A stretch of 64,000 nt of DNA, taken from NCBI GenBank assembly GCA_030272585.1, contig BSYQ01000002.1, forward strand, positions 1,860,001-1,924,000. The letters are read 5' to 3'. The notes beneath the pieces were generated by a model. It had not been told where the DNA came from, did not search any database, and was given only the letters and a program-made list of their open reading frames with translations. Shown here piece after piece: positions 1-10,812 of this stretch (its first letter is position 1; each line of letters opens with the position of its first letter). Both the position numbers and the translations under genes were made by a program. This stretch comes from Bryopsis sp. KO-2023. Lineage: Eukaryota; Chlorophyta; Ulvophyceae; Bryopsidales; Bryopsidaceae.

Positions 1-438
1 CCTCGTCCCTAACACACATGGGGACGTTCTTTTCCTGCTGGTCGTTTTTCTAACCAAACTCTGGCGGAGCGCTGGCTGGGGCGCAAGGGCGCCACAGCTT
101 CGCGCCAGCGAACGATGAGTCATATCCCTCCCAAAAATAATATAAAGTAAAAATAGTCGAATCACGGTGTAACGTCACGATGTTGCTCCCATCACGGCCG
201 TAACGCAGTAGCGCAGTAACGTAGTAACGCAGTGAACCACCTATGCAGAATCCGATTTCAGGAAACTTGCTTCCCAGAGGGGAAAGGGGGGGGGAAGAAC
301 CTTGGCGGAATTCCGCCAACCAACTTCGAGGTTGGTTGTTTTTTGGGCTGGGTTGGAGGGAGGGTTACTGAGAGGGTCGGGGCAAGCACTGGAAAAAATG
401 TGGTGTTCTACACAACAATGGAATGACCATAGGCGTAG

Positions 439-463
439 TTTTTTTTTTGGGGGGGGGGGGGGG
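439..463. repeat. T-run joined to G-run
   Basis: Ten T residues pass directly into fifteen G residues. Similar poly-T/poly-G or long poly-G/poly-C tracts recur at 10796-10812, 15101-15125, 38698-38715 and 58534-58560. They are simple-sequence DNA with G-quadruplex potential; no function is visible. Confidence 0.8.
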
Positions 464-1805
464 ATCCTGCCCACCCCAGAAGAAGTTTTGCCAACCCCCC
501 TCCCCCTCCCAAGATTCTTTCGCACCCAAATAAAAACAAGAAAGACTCTGCATTGCAAGTTGCTCTGTCTTGTTTTTCTAGTAACGCCTTTTCCCCCTGG
601 TTCTACAAACGCCGGCGGCGGCGCTGCTGAGTCAAAATTCAGGGAAATGTGCCACAATACGGACTATCTCTTGCGACAAACACCCGCCCACAAAGATAGA
701 AACAACGAAAAGCAATCAAAGAAAATGTTACTAGACACAATGCCAGGCTATACCCCCTGGCCTATCCCGGGTATATAGAGAAAACCCCTTAGCCATGCTC
801 CTCAGGCAACATGGAATCATCGATCGATTGATTGACTGATAAAGAAAAACCCTCAGCCAGGAAGGTTTACATCGCTTTAATCAATGGATTGCAATCCATC
901 CAATGAACTGAGAGCAAATCGTCTCTGAAAAAAAAATAAAAATCGTCTCTTTGATGTTTGTTTGTTTGTTTGTCTCTGAAAACCAACAGATGTGGTATTT
1001 CTGTTGTTCCATCATTCATTTATTTTGAGATCATGTATATATAAATCGTCATATTTGCGCACCAGTTTTCAACTTTTCAAGTTGAAAGTTTTCAAGTTGA
1101 AAAACCACGAGCAGGACGCCGACAAAATATGGGTAACTCACTCACAGCATTATTCATCCTGCTCGGTTAACCGTTGTGCATGGAATCAGGAATGGGGTTT
1201 GCTTTATCAGCGCTCCAGAGGAGCTTGACATCCCTGTTTCCTTCAAGGCGATAAAATGACGCCACCAGCCTACTGATCAGTAACACTAACAGTGTTTTGA
1301 GTGGTTGCAGGTTCCAGCAACACGGAGGTAAATAGCTTCCTTCTTGTTTCAGGGTTGAATCGATCTGTAACACTGCATCTCAGCAAAATATTGGATAAGC
1401 CCCTTTTTGGGGGTCTAGAAACTGGAGGTTGCTGGTCGTTGGGTGGTGGAATTAAATAAAAATTGCCAAGGAAGGTTCTGTTGTTTTCTGATGTGTTGAA
1501 ACCGGTCGGTCGAAAGGTTAATGAGTTGGGTATTGAACAAACAATTGAGATCAGAAGACGAGTATGTGATGCAATAATTAATTGCACCTCTTTAGAACTT
1601 TCCAAAACAAAAAACAAAAAAACAACACCACAATTAGCCCATAACAACCCGCACTGAGGATTCAGGGCAGCCAATTTGCTGGCGGCAGAAGAGACCACCT
1701 TTCCTCCATGATGCTGGAATGTACCACACTCGAAAGCCGAAAATCGTTGAAAACTGAGAACTCAGCAACAGATTTTTAAACTAGGGAGTGCATCCTTTAC
1801 TACAC

Positions 1806-1961
1806 AATGTGTTAAGACCCAAACGGGATCCCACACCCGTTGGCACAATCATCCGTGATAATAATTTTACAACCCGTTCTTGTTCCTTAAGTCACCAACT
1901 CTAACCATTCTGTCCGACATAACACCACTATGTCTGACCTAACCCCAGTCGGTCATATCAC
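1806..1961. repeat. Dispersed repeat, copy 1
   Basis: About 155 bp closely resembling 10518-10671 in the same orientation. Shared landmarks in order are GGGATCCCACACCCG, CGTTCTTGT, a stretch around CTGTCCGACATAACACCAC, and GTCGGTCATATCA at the right end. Two diverged copies about 8.7 kb apart suggest a short interspersed element. I could not identify polymerase III promoter boxes, terminal repeats or target duplications. Confidence 0.65.
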
Positions 1962-2803
1962 AATGGACCCGATTGCTATTGCCAATACGTTGGAGCGCAT
2001 CCCTGAAACGTTTGAAGAACAGTCAAAGGACTCTGGCAGCGGTGCCAGCAATCATGAAACAGCAAAAGAGAGAACCCGCCGCCCCAAAGATGCCTGACAC
2101 ATCGAATAACGATTGAAATCAGGGAAAAAAAAGGGTGGTGGGGAAAGAAGGAACGAAAACGTGAAAAATGTAAAGGCAACTGGGAGAAGATGATTGGTAG
2201 AAAGTTACTGAAGCCAGAAGAGCTCCCCATGAGATGGACGATCATCCATACGATATTGATGCATGCATGCATGCATTTATCATGCTCCAGCTTCAACACA
2301 CCACACATTCTTAGAATCGTCACTCTCTCTCAGCAGACGGGTTAATCAAACAACATTCTAGAAAACACACACACATGACTGTTTCCTTTCGATTCGCAAC
2401 TCTACGCTACAAAAAATTCACCTCACAGAGACAAAAATCAAAAATACGATCTGCACGGAGACTAACACCAAGGCAAAATGCCCATCTGAATTCCTGTCGA
2501 TTCTTTGCATGTTTTTAACAATAACGTCCGAGTTTTTTCAATTCCATTGTGGCTGCTCCCGCCAGATTCATGGGTGGTGAAGAATGCTGATCACCTTGAG
2601 AAACTGGATCTCGAGAAATTGAGAAAATCATGACCAGTTCGAGACTTGCCTTTTGTTTCTTGCGGAGATGTTCTCAAAACAAGCAAACTCTGGTGTGTTG
2701 TTCGGCGTGGCTGCAGCGTGTGGAAAAGGAGGGTTAATTGTGTGAAAGGAAATTTCCTTTGAAGGGGAGGATGGGCAGGAATGAGTAGGAATGATAGGGG
2801 TGA

Positions 2804-3519
2804 ACGTGGATCCACGTGGATTCCGGAATGAGGATATGTATTGCTAGTGGGCAGGACAGGCGGTACGTACGGATATGGGGATATATATTGGTGCTGTGGG
2901 AAATGGGATTCAGCTTTGTAAGTCCCTTTAGAGCGTAGGCTTGGTGTCGAGAGTGTGTTCCACCCTGTTCTCGGCCGTCTATAGACGGAGGTAGCTACCT
3001 CCATCTTATCTGTTGAGTACTTTACAGCATACACCACTCGATCCTTTCAAGCAGAGATTCTGAGTAGGGGCAGGCCAGATAGCAAGGCCATTTAGACATC
3101 GCAGTGGCGTTATGAACGTCTCAGGCGGGTTTTCATAAAATTTTATAAAAAATTCAAGATAGAGTTTAAACTCTATCTTGCTCAAGGGGACCCACTGTTC
3201 GTTGTTCATCAAACAACAGCCTAGCGTGTATCCACGATTTTCTACATGATATCACCTATTCTGATCAGAATAGGTGGGAACCTGGAGGGGGTGGCGAGGG
3301 AGAGTGGCTTCCACACACTGGGCTGCTCTTCTCAAGCCCAACGCTCAAGCCCTGTGACTGACCCAACAGATCTTCTCACCATCATGGTGAGTTTTGTCGA
3401 GTTCCAAACGGCGGCATATTAGGAGGTTCAGAGTTTCAACGTTGAAAGCGGTGAACGGCCTCACTCCTTTCATCCAACACACCCCAGATCTGCTTGCCAG
3501 GAACATCCTTCGATGTTCC
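2804..3519. repeat. Cluster of short perfect palindromes
   Basis: Eight self-complementary sequences lie within 716 bp. Six are perfect: 2804-2817 (14 bp), 2975-2988 (14 bp), 2987-3002 (16 bp), 3155-3180 (26 bp, centred on TTTAAA), 3253-3276 (24 bp, centred on TGATCA) and 3434-3447 (14 bp, centred on AACGTT). Two have small loops: 3375-3391 (one-base loop) and 3500-3519 (four-base loop). A further stem with a five-base loop lies at 3846-3866. The bases were checked by reading. Function is unknown; hairpin extrusion or dimeric protein binding are possibilities only. Confidence 0.7.
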
Positions 3520-5972
3520 AGCTCCACCCAACACCCAAGATATATTCACTTTTGCCTGGAATGAAGTGCAGTGGGTCAAGCCCATCTCAACTGGAGCTTG
3601 TGGATTGAATGGCATGGAGTAGAGTTTGTGTGTGTGTGTGTGTGTGTGTGAGGGAGGGAGCCATATCGAGAGTGTGGAGTTTCCACATTTGCTTTTCAGG
3701 TTCAGGGTTTTTGATCAATGCAGGCCGAGTGGAAATGTGGGGTCTTTTTTCTTTTTGTCTGTCGGGATGGGCATTTTTCTTTCGAAGTGCTCTTCTCCAG
3801 CTTGCAGCGTTTTCCACGCTTCATAAACAGCAGGGGAAAGAGTGGCTCAGATGATCCACATCTGAGAGTTGAACGATTGAGTATGCAACGCTTGTTTGTC
3901 AAGGGGCGGAGACCTGCCAGGGGGTGAAGCCAACAGGTTGATGGTTTGGGTAAAAGTTCAACAGCTGGGTGCACCCGCACAACTCCGAGCTCCGAGTGCT
4001 TTCAAGGGTTGTGATTACGACATTATCTGAACTGGGTGGTAAACTATTGGGTAAGTCAGTTGAGCGCAAGGTCGGCCATTTTCTTGGAATGGGTTCAGCA
4101 AGGAAAGAGCTTCATTCACTCGCTGTTGAAATTTTTGGACCCTGTGGTTTTCTGTGGCCCAAGCAACGGGCTGTTGACCTTGCCCTTTCCGACAGAATCT
4201 GGAAATTTGAACGAATTCTCTCCCGGATGCACGTAACGTGGTGATGTGCTATTTATAGCGAAAACCCGTTGTAAAAAAATTGGAATGGAAAAAAAAGCAA
4301 AAAAAACGCCCCCCCCCCTCTGGATCAGAGCATTGGGCTTCCTTCCAAGAGTTGTGGTATGGAGCACATGGGCTGGTTGAAATCGTGCGGTTTTTCTGTC
4401 TCAAACAATCGCGCTCCTTTGAGGGTGTGCTCGGTGCATGCAAAATTCAACCTCTGGCCAAAAAACAACACAAAGATGGAAAAAACAGGGCGACGACTCC
4501 CCGAGCCAGTTGGTGGCGAAAAAAAACAAAAAAAGAGAAAAAAACCCCACGAAGTTGAGAAACCGAGCACCCGACTCTTGCTGCAACTGCGCAAACAGGT
4601 CCCCCGTCAGTCGCTGTTACTCAATTGCCGTATGTTGGGCAGAGCAAACCCCCATCCCGAAAAAACTCACGGAAAATGGAGACAGAACAAGGGCGGTCGT
4701 CGTTGACGTCCAGCCCAGAAAGTGGAAAAAAAAACTGGCACTCAACCTTCGACGGGCTGAGCGCCCTGTGGAACAGATTCCCTGTCTTCGCGGATATCTG
4801 AAAAAAGCGCGCGCTCCAGACGGGCCAGACCAACCCGTCACCAGGGCAAGGAAATAATGAAAACCAAAATACGTGCAACCCTGTGCGGGTTCTTCCCGGT
4901 GTCGAAGGCTCAAAATTGAACTCCTCAAACGGTCTCGGAATGTGGGATTGCTTCTTCCTTAGAAACGCTTCCTTGCCCTTGACGACAGCTCAAGAACGCG
5001 CGAAAGTTTTCGAGGGGGCGAAAACTTCATTAAGGTCCCACAAGAAGCCAGGTCTTACACTCCTCCCCAGAAAAAAAAAGGAGTCACCTCTGGGTGTAAG
5101 GCTGAAACGGCAAGACGTTCCAAAAGACAACCAGACATCGCCCCTGAGGATTGGGTGGGGGGCTCTTCAGCGCCACAACCTCCAGACAGCCACAGTCATT
5201 GCTTTTCGAATCCCACCACAATTTCCGCAATTTCGATTGGATTTGCGAAACCCGATCGATTCATCGGTCGAATCGAGAGCACGATTCTGCCCCACGTGAC
5301 AATTTGTGGACGGCCGTGCGGTGCGGCCACTCCACCCGTTGCGCTTTTCATGTTGTGTTTCGGATAACGGCCTGGGGCCACAGCCCGCGTGAGGTGGGCA
5401 AGGTTACCCACGCGTTACCTCACCCCTCACAGCCACTAGAGGAAAAATATGGGCCACGAACCGGCCGTCATTGGCGAGCGAGTCAGACTCTGGCATGCTG
5501 TACAGCTCCCACGACGTTTGCGGTCCACGACGACCGGCAAGGAAATAAAGGCAAATTCGAAACGACAGAGATTCCAAGAGGTGAAAGGGGAGACTTCGGA
5601 ACGGTGAGAGTGAGGGAACCGCCTGTGCGTAGCGATCCCGACAGAGCCAAACAAAAAATACACGCCAAGCCACCGAAAGGATCGGAGAAACAATGGTTCG
5701 TATGGAAAGCCTGTCGTAACATGTCGCTCTCTCTCTCTTTCCCTTCAGCAGTGGGTTGAGTGTTTTGGTCCTGAGCTCGAACAGTGTTTATTTGAAAGGG
5801 AGGTGAGGGGCACTTTTCTTTATGACTGCTCGGGGGCTGAGAATAAACATGCTGGGCGGCTTGTTGGTGGATGGGAGTCTATTTTTGGCCGAGCGGGACT
5901 CGTTTCTGTAGCAGTGGTGGTCGAGAATATTTTTGTCGCTTTTCTAACCACCGTGTTTTCGTGCACCTTCAG

Positions 5973-8307
5973 ATGCTTAAGCTTGTGGTCGTGTTGGCTA
6001 TGACTGTCGGCGCTTTCGCCGCCAGCGGTTGCTTCCTCCAGGAGCAGTTCGCCTGCGTCAACCAGGATTACGGTGAGGAATCGTTTTCAGTCAACTTTTC
6101 CAAGGCTTGAAACTTAACAGACCCCAGGAGCAGCAAAGTTTTTGAAAAATTCACCGCGACAGCACCATTTTCCAAAACGACTCTGTTGCTGTCAAGGTTC
6201 AGTGACTGAACCAAAACCGTTTATGCAGTCAGTAGGACTGACCAGAGAACTCTGAAAAGGTATTTCGGTTGGGTTGGTCAACTTTCGGGGTATAAGCAGC
6301 GGCGCAGCGGCGTTTTACTACTTGGTCGGCTGTACGGCGCTGGGTTCACCCAACGCGGGTATATGAAGGTGACTAAGTTGTGGTGGTGGTTGGGTGTTTG
6401 CAGTGAGGTGCGGGGACGACTGGTGTAACGGCGTTTGCTCCGTCGGCGAGAGGAAAACGTGCGACAAGAAGGTGTTCTTCAAGGTCGACTGCGAACTCGA
6501 GGATTTCTGTACCGAGACGAAAACCGCTTGTGGACACGACGGAAAGGATTCCTCCGGCCTGTACTGCGGGTTTGGCGAGGAGTGCTTGAGTGCCGAGAAG
6601 TGCAAGTTGGTGAAGGCCAGCAGCCTGAAGAAGTCGTACTACGGAAGCAGGAAAAAGCTGTCCAACGGTTTCGTTCAGATTTGCGAGGAGGAGTTCGCTT
6701 GCGCCGCCGTTGGTGAGTCGGGCAGGCTCATGATTTCGCTCGTTTTTTAGTCTGATTTTTCATACGTGAGAGAAAACTGAGTGGAGTGTGGTTTGATTTT
6801 CAGTCGAGGAGGACCCCTGGGCTTTGGACGCCTCGGAGATCGAGGTGGTGTGCACGAAGGAATATGAGATTCAGGACGATATGTCCTGTGAGGCTCTTTG
6901 GTTGGAACCTATCTGGGGTCAGGTCGTTATCACTGAGGACATTTTCTTCAAGATGAACTCTGGTTTCTCCTGCGGGGAGAAGCTCGTCGGCAAGCTCGTG
7001 TGCGTCGAGGCTGAGGCCACCATCAAGGGTAAGTGGAACACTGTTTCAAATTTCGAGTTTGCAGTTGTAAGAAAAAATAAAAAATGGTGTTGAAATTGAG
7101 GATTTGGCCTGCAGGAGAGACTTGCAGTGACGGAACCGTCTGCGACCTCGGATTCGAGTGTGCCACCAAGCAAAAGTGCTCCAAGGTCGCCCTTAAGAAA
7201 CCAGTGTGCTCCACGGAACCCGTGTTCAAATGCAGCAGTGGATCCGGTGGTGTCGCCACCTTGTGCGGAAATAAAGTGTGCTCTGGAAGCCAGAGGTGTG
7301 AGATCATCGCCACCCCCGTGTGCCCCGTCCCCGTTCCTGGCGCTCCTGGTGCGCCTGGTGCCCCTGGTGTCCCCGGTGTTCCTGGCACTCCTGGTGCCCC
7401 CGGCGGTCCTGGTGGCCCAGGAGGTCCTGGAGGTCCCGGTGGTCCTGGAGGTCCCGGAGGTCCCGGAGGTCCCGGCGCTCCTGGCACCCCAGGTGGACCA
7501 GCCCCAGGCACCCCTGGCGGTCCAGGAGGTCCAGGAGGTCCAGCCCCAGTAACCCCTGCTCCTGCTCCCCAAGTTCCCGCCGGTCTGATCGACGTGGACG
7601 GAGTATTGCAGCCAGCAGTCAGTAAGTGTTTCCACTTGATCGATTTTCCCAGTCGTTGATGGAACATTTGATTATTTTATCGCTGAAAGATTTTCTGTAT
7701 GGGCTTGTGACTCTGTGGTGTTTTGAATGCAGTCGTCGGATCTTCTTCTTTCGCTGACAACACCACCGTCGACGGAGTTTTCTTTGTGGACAGTATCGAC
7801 ACCACCCCTGGTGTAGGAGGTGTCGCCTCCGCCTCTGCTGATAACGGACGCGGAAGAGTCACTGGTCTCTCCGTGACTGACGGACCTGATTCTGCCTCTG
7901 GTTTGGACCTCGAACAAAACGACGCAACCGTTGACGTTCGTGGAACCGGTCAAGCGAGGGCGGAAGACGTGAACGGTAAGCGGTCGATTAAAAAAACTTG
8001 GTCTCCACCAGCGGTGCTGCCAAACTCGTGCAGTATATTTATATGTGTGTTTCATTGTGACGCAGGTGAAAATGGTTCCAACGCTTCCATTGACGGCGCG
8101 AGTAACGGCCAAGGAGTCGGTCTGACCAGCAGCGGGTTCGCTTTCGGTCGCGGAAGTACCACTATTGTGGGTTTGTCGACCAATGCCGCTGGTGACGCCG
8201 CCACCGTGGAGGCCAATGGAAACGCTCAGAGCAAGAGTGCGGCGACTACAGCCAGTCTCGGTCAGAACTCCAACGGAACCTCGTTCAGTGATGCAACTTT
8301 GTCGTAG
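5973..8307 (+). CDS. Secreted cysteine-rich, collagen-like matrix protein
   Basis: Six exons: 5973-6072, 6404-6712, 6804-7028, 7115-7621, 7733-7975, 8066-8307 (1626 nt, 541 residues). All five introns are GT-AG and phase 1, so every internal exon is symmetric. The protein begins with a clear signal peptide ([19 protein letters not shown]). Three cysteine-rich modules follow, with recurring short motifs such as [13 protein letters not shown] and [13 protein letters not shown]. The fourth exon then carries about 17 uninterrupted Gly-X-Pro triplets, broken by Ala-Pro and resuming (about 7339-7545). The last two exons encode a Gly/Ser/Thr/Asn-rich tail with several N-glycosylation sequons and no cysteine. 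The Y position of each triplet is always Pro, as in hydroxylated collagens. It is likely exported to the cell wall, scales or matrix. I do not recognise a named family, and the function is inferred from composition only. The ATG was chosen because it starts the signal peptide. Confidence 0.85.
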
Positions 8308-10781
8308 AAAATAGACTTACCGATCAGAGACAAGGAGTGATCATGTGTGGGCGTTGGTGCTGCTGTTGTGATACTTGAAATGGATAAAAAGGGGGGCGGC
8401 GTTCATGGGGAGTTGAGAAGGGTGGCATGCGCGTTTAGACTTTTTCTGACTTAAGTGTTTTTCTGTGAGCGTGCGCGTGTGCGCGCGGCGCGTGCGCCCT
8501 CTATATTTTTTTATGTTTCGACACACTTTCTTTTCGTTTTGCAATTTGCTTTTTATACGCTCGTACACGTGCGCACGCACGCACACGTACGTACGTGGCT
8601 TTCGTGAATGATGGGGCAAAAAAAACAAAGTTTTTGTTGGGTTTATGGGAGAAAAAAGGGGCTTGGGGAGATGTCGGCTGCACATTCTGACTCTTCACTG
8701 GCTTCTTTTTTTGGTCCCGTTAGCTGTATATATATAAAAAAAAAAGAGGACGACGACAGGAAAAAAATATTTGACACATTAAAAAAGAGGAAGGGAAGGT
8801 TTGGGAGATACAAAAAAAAGAGCGTTTTTTGGTTCTTTTTTTTTCTTTTTCTTATTTTTCCTTCCTCCGTCTGGCGAGATATGTGATATTCGTGATGTTT
8901 TTCTAGTGACTCGTTTGTCTGCCCTTGTAACGGAGGTTTTCAGTAAGCCGGCTCAGACCCTGTGTTTATGTAGTAAAAAAAAGAAAAAAAAGCACCACAG
9001 GAAAATGAGGAAGGACAGAAAAGGATGGAAAAACGGGGTGAAAAAAAAAATCCAACCTGTAGAGTTTTATTTAACATTAAAAAAAAAGAAAGAAAGGAAA
9101 AACAAAACAAAACATACAGACGTGTGTTTGCTAGACACCGTTTTTTCATGTTGTGTTTTTTTTTTTTCGTATACTGGTGTTTCTTTTTTACGTCTGAGTT
9201 CATTTATCACTCATCCATTATGGGTCGTTTTTTTTTTATATTCACCGTTATCCTTTTTTTGTTTTTTTTTTCCTGTTAAGATGGTCAAAAACTGGTTTTT
9301 CGAAAGTTCTCCTTTGCGTCTGACAGACAGCCGCGGTCGATTTTCGTCGTACATAGGACTCTCGATTTGGAACTTTTTCGTGTTTGAAAGTAAATACAAA
9401 CACACATACATAAAAAAAAAAGACAGAAAGAGAGGTTTTATTTCATTTTTTCTTTTTCTGTGTTCACTTCTTTTCGCTTTTTTTCGTTTTTGTCCTTTTT
9501 TTCATATTTTCAATGTCGACTGTTATCGACTTTGCCATTCGTTCGCTCAAGAAAAGGTGAAAGATTGTGAAAATGTTTACCAACTGATGGTGTTGTAAAC
9601 AAATTATTCGCAAACTGACCTGCACAGTGGCGTATTTTTTCACCCTTGTATACGATGACTGTCTGCAACAGATTTCAAAACTGTTACTCCTCCACCTCTG
9701 CAGGATATGTTTCCATTACAAATTCAGCTGTTTTTTTTTTTTCAATTCTCACTTCATTTTTATTTCACAGCTGATACTTCCTTATGAAATATACAGTCTC
9801 AAACAAGAAATTTTTGTCTGCCATTTCAAAAGCAGCCACTTGTTCGATTGTGAAATCTAACCATATTTCAAGTTTGAAAAAATATATCACCGTAGCTGTA
9901 CTGTATATAAAAGCCATTACCCAACACTGATGACAATCGTTTTCTCTTCTCCACAGAAACTGGTTGTTCCACGTTTCATGTGGTTCAACACACTCGATTT
10001 CAGCACATTTCCCCTCCAGCGTTATTTTCCCCTCTGGATTTTTTTCACCCCACCTCTGATTTCTCCTCCAACCCACTTCTTCCAAACAAGCCTTTGCAAC
10101 AACTAAATTCGACCATTGTTGTATCATGAAAACCCAACCTTCCCAGGCATTCACCCGTGAAACTCTGCCAGATTTTAACGAACCGGGAACGGTTCTGACG
10201 GTGGGGCTGGGGACCCCCGCCCCTGAAACCGCCGCCACCTGTGAGCAGTTCATTTGCTTGTCTATTGAAGACAGCATAATGCAACAGCTTGAACCTTCCT
10301 TTCAACGCTGTCAGTTTCTGATCCACATCTAACCCCCTGTTTGCCCTGTGGAATGTGCACCCACTGAACAATCAAAGCTTCCTTGTTACAGTTCCCACAA
10401 CGGAGGATGGGTGGTTTACAAGGGAAAAAATGAACACATGCTGTTGGGGAGAAACATTCAGGCAGATGTGTGTCTTGCATCCTAAGACACCCCTTGTCTA
10501 TAAAAAGAATACAGTGACAATGTTATGGCCAAAACCGGGATCCCACACCCGGTGGCACAATCAGCCATGATAATAAGTTACAAACCGTTCTTGTCCCTTA
10601 AATCACCAACTCTAACCGTTCTGTCCGACATAACACCACTATGTCTGACCTAACCCCAGTCGGTCATATCAGACAACATGCTGATGGGAAAAAGATTCAG
10701 GCTCCTAAGACACCAATTGTCTAAAACAAAATACAATGACAGATTCGACTCAAGAGGTTCCATCAAATGCACACTTTTTGT

Positions 10782-10812
<31 letters not shown>

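Larger units (their letters stand above)
1..5972. other. Non-coding stretch upstream of the collagen-like gene
   Basis: I see no convincing gene here. Open frames are short, overlap on both strands and lack domain signatures. The stretch holds poly-T/poly-G junctions (439-463), one copy of a dispersed repeat (about 1806-1961), a (TG)n tract near 3626-3650 and the palindrome cluster described separately. From about 4.9 kb the base composition becomes richer and more even, as expected of a promoter and 5' leader. Just before the ATG of the next gene, a CTAAC followed by a pyrimidine tract and CTTCAG (about 5945-5972) looks like the end of an intron in the 5' UTR. Confidence 0.5.

Noticed and set aside
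2591-3037. 148-codon open frame on the minus strand
   Set aside because: It has no recognisable domain, no signal peptide and no splice partners, and it overlaps the palindrome cluster.
4280-4928. Several overlapping Lys-rich or Phe-rich open frames
   Set aside because: They come from A and T runs and overlap on both strands. Composition, not conservation, explains them.
6919-7667. Antisense open frames over the collagen-like exon
   Set aside because: They cross clear introns of the sense gene and consist of the complement of Gly-X-Pro codons.
8801-9598. 265-codon plus-strand frame rich in Lys and Phe
   Set aside because: It is produced by alternating poly-A and poly-T tracts just after the collagen-like gene, with no domain or bias of a real protein.
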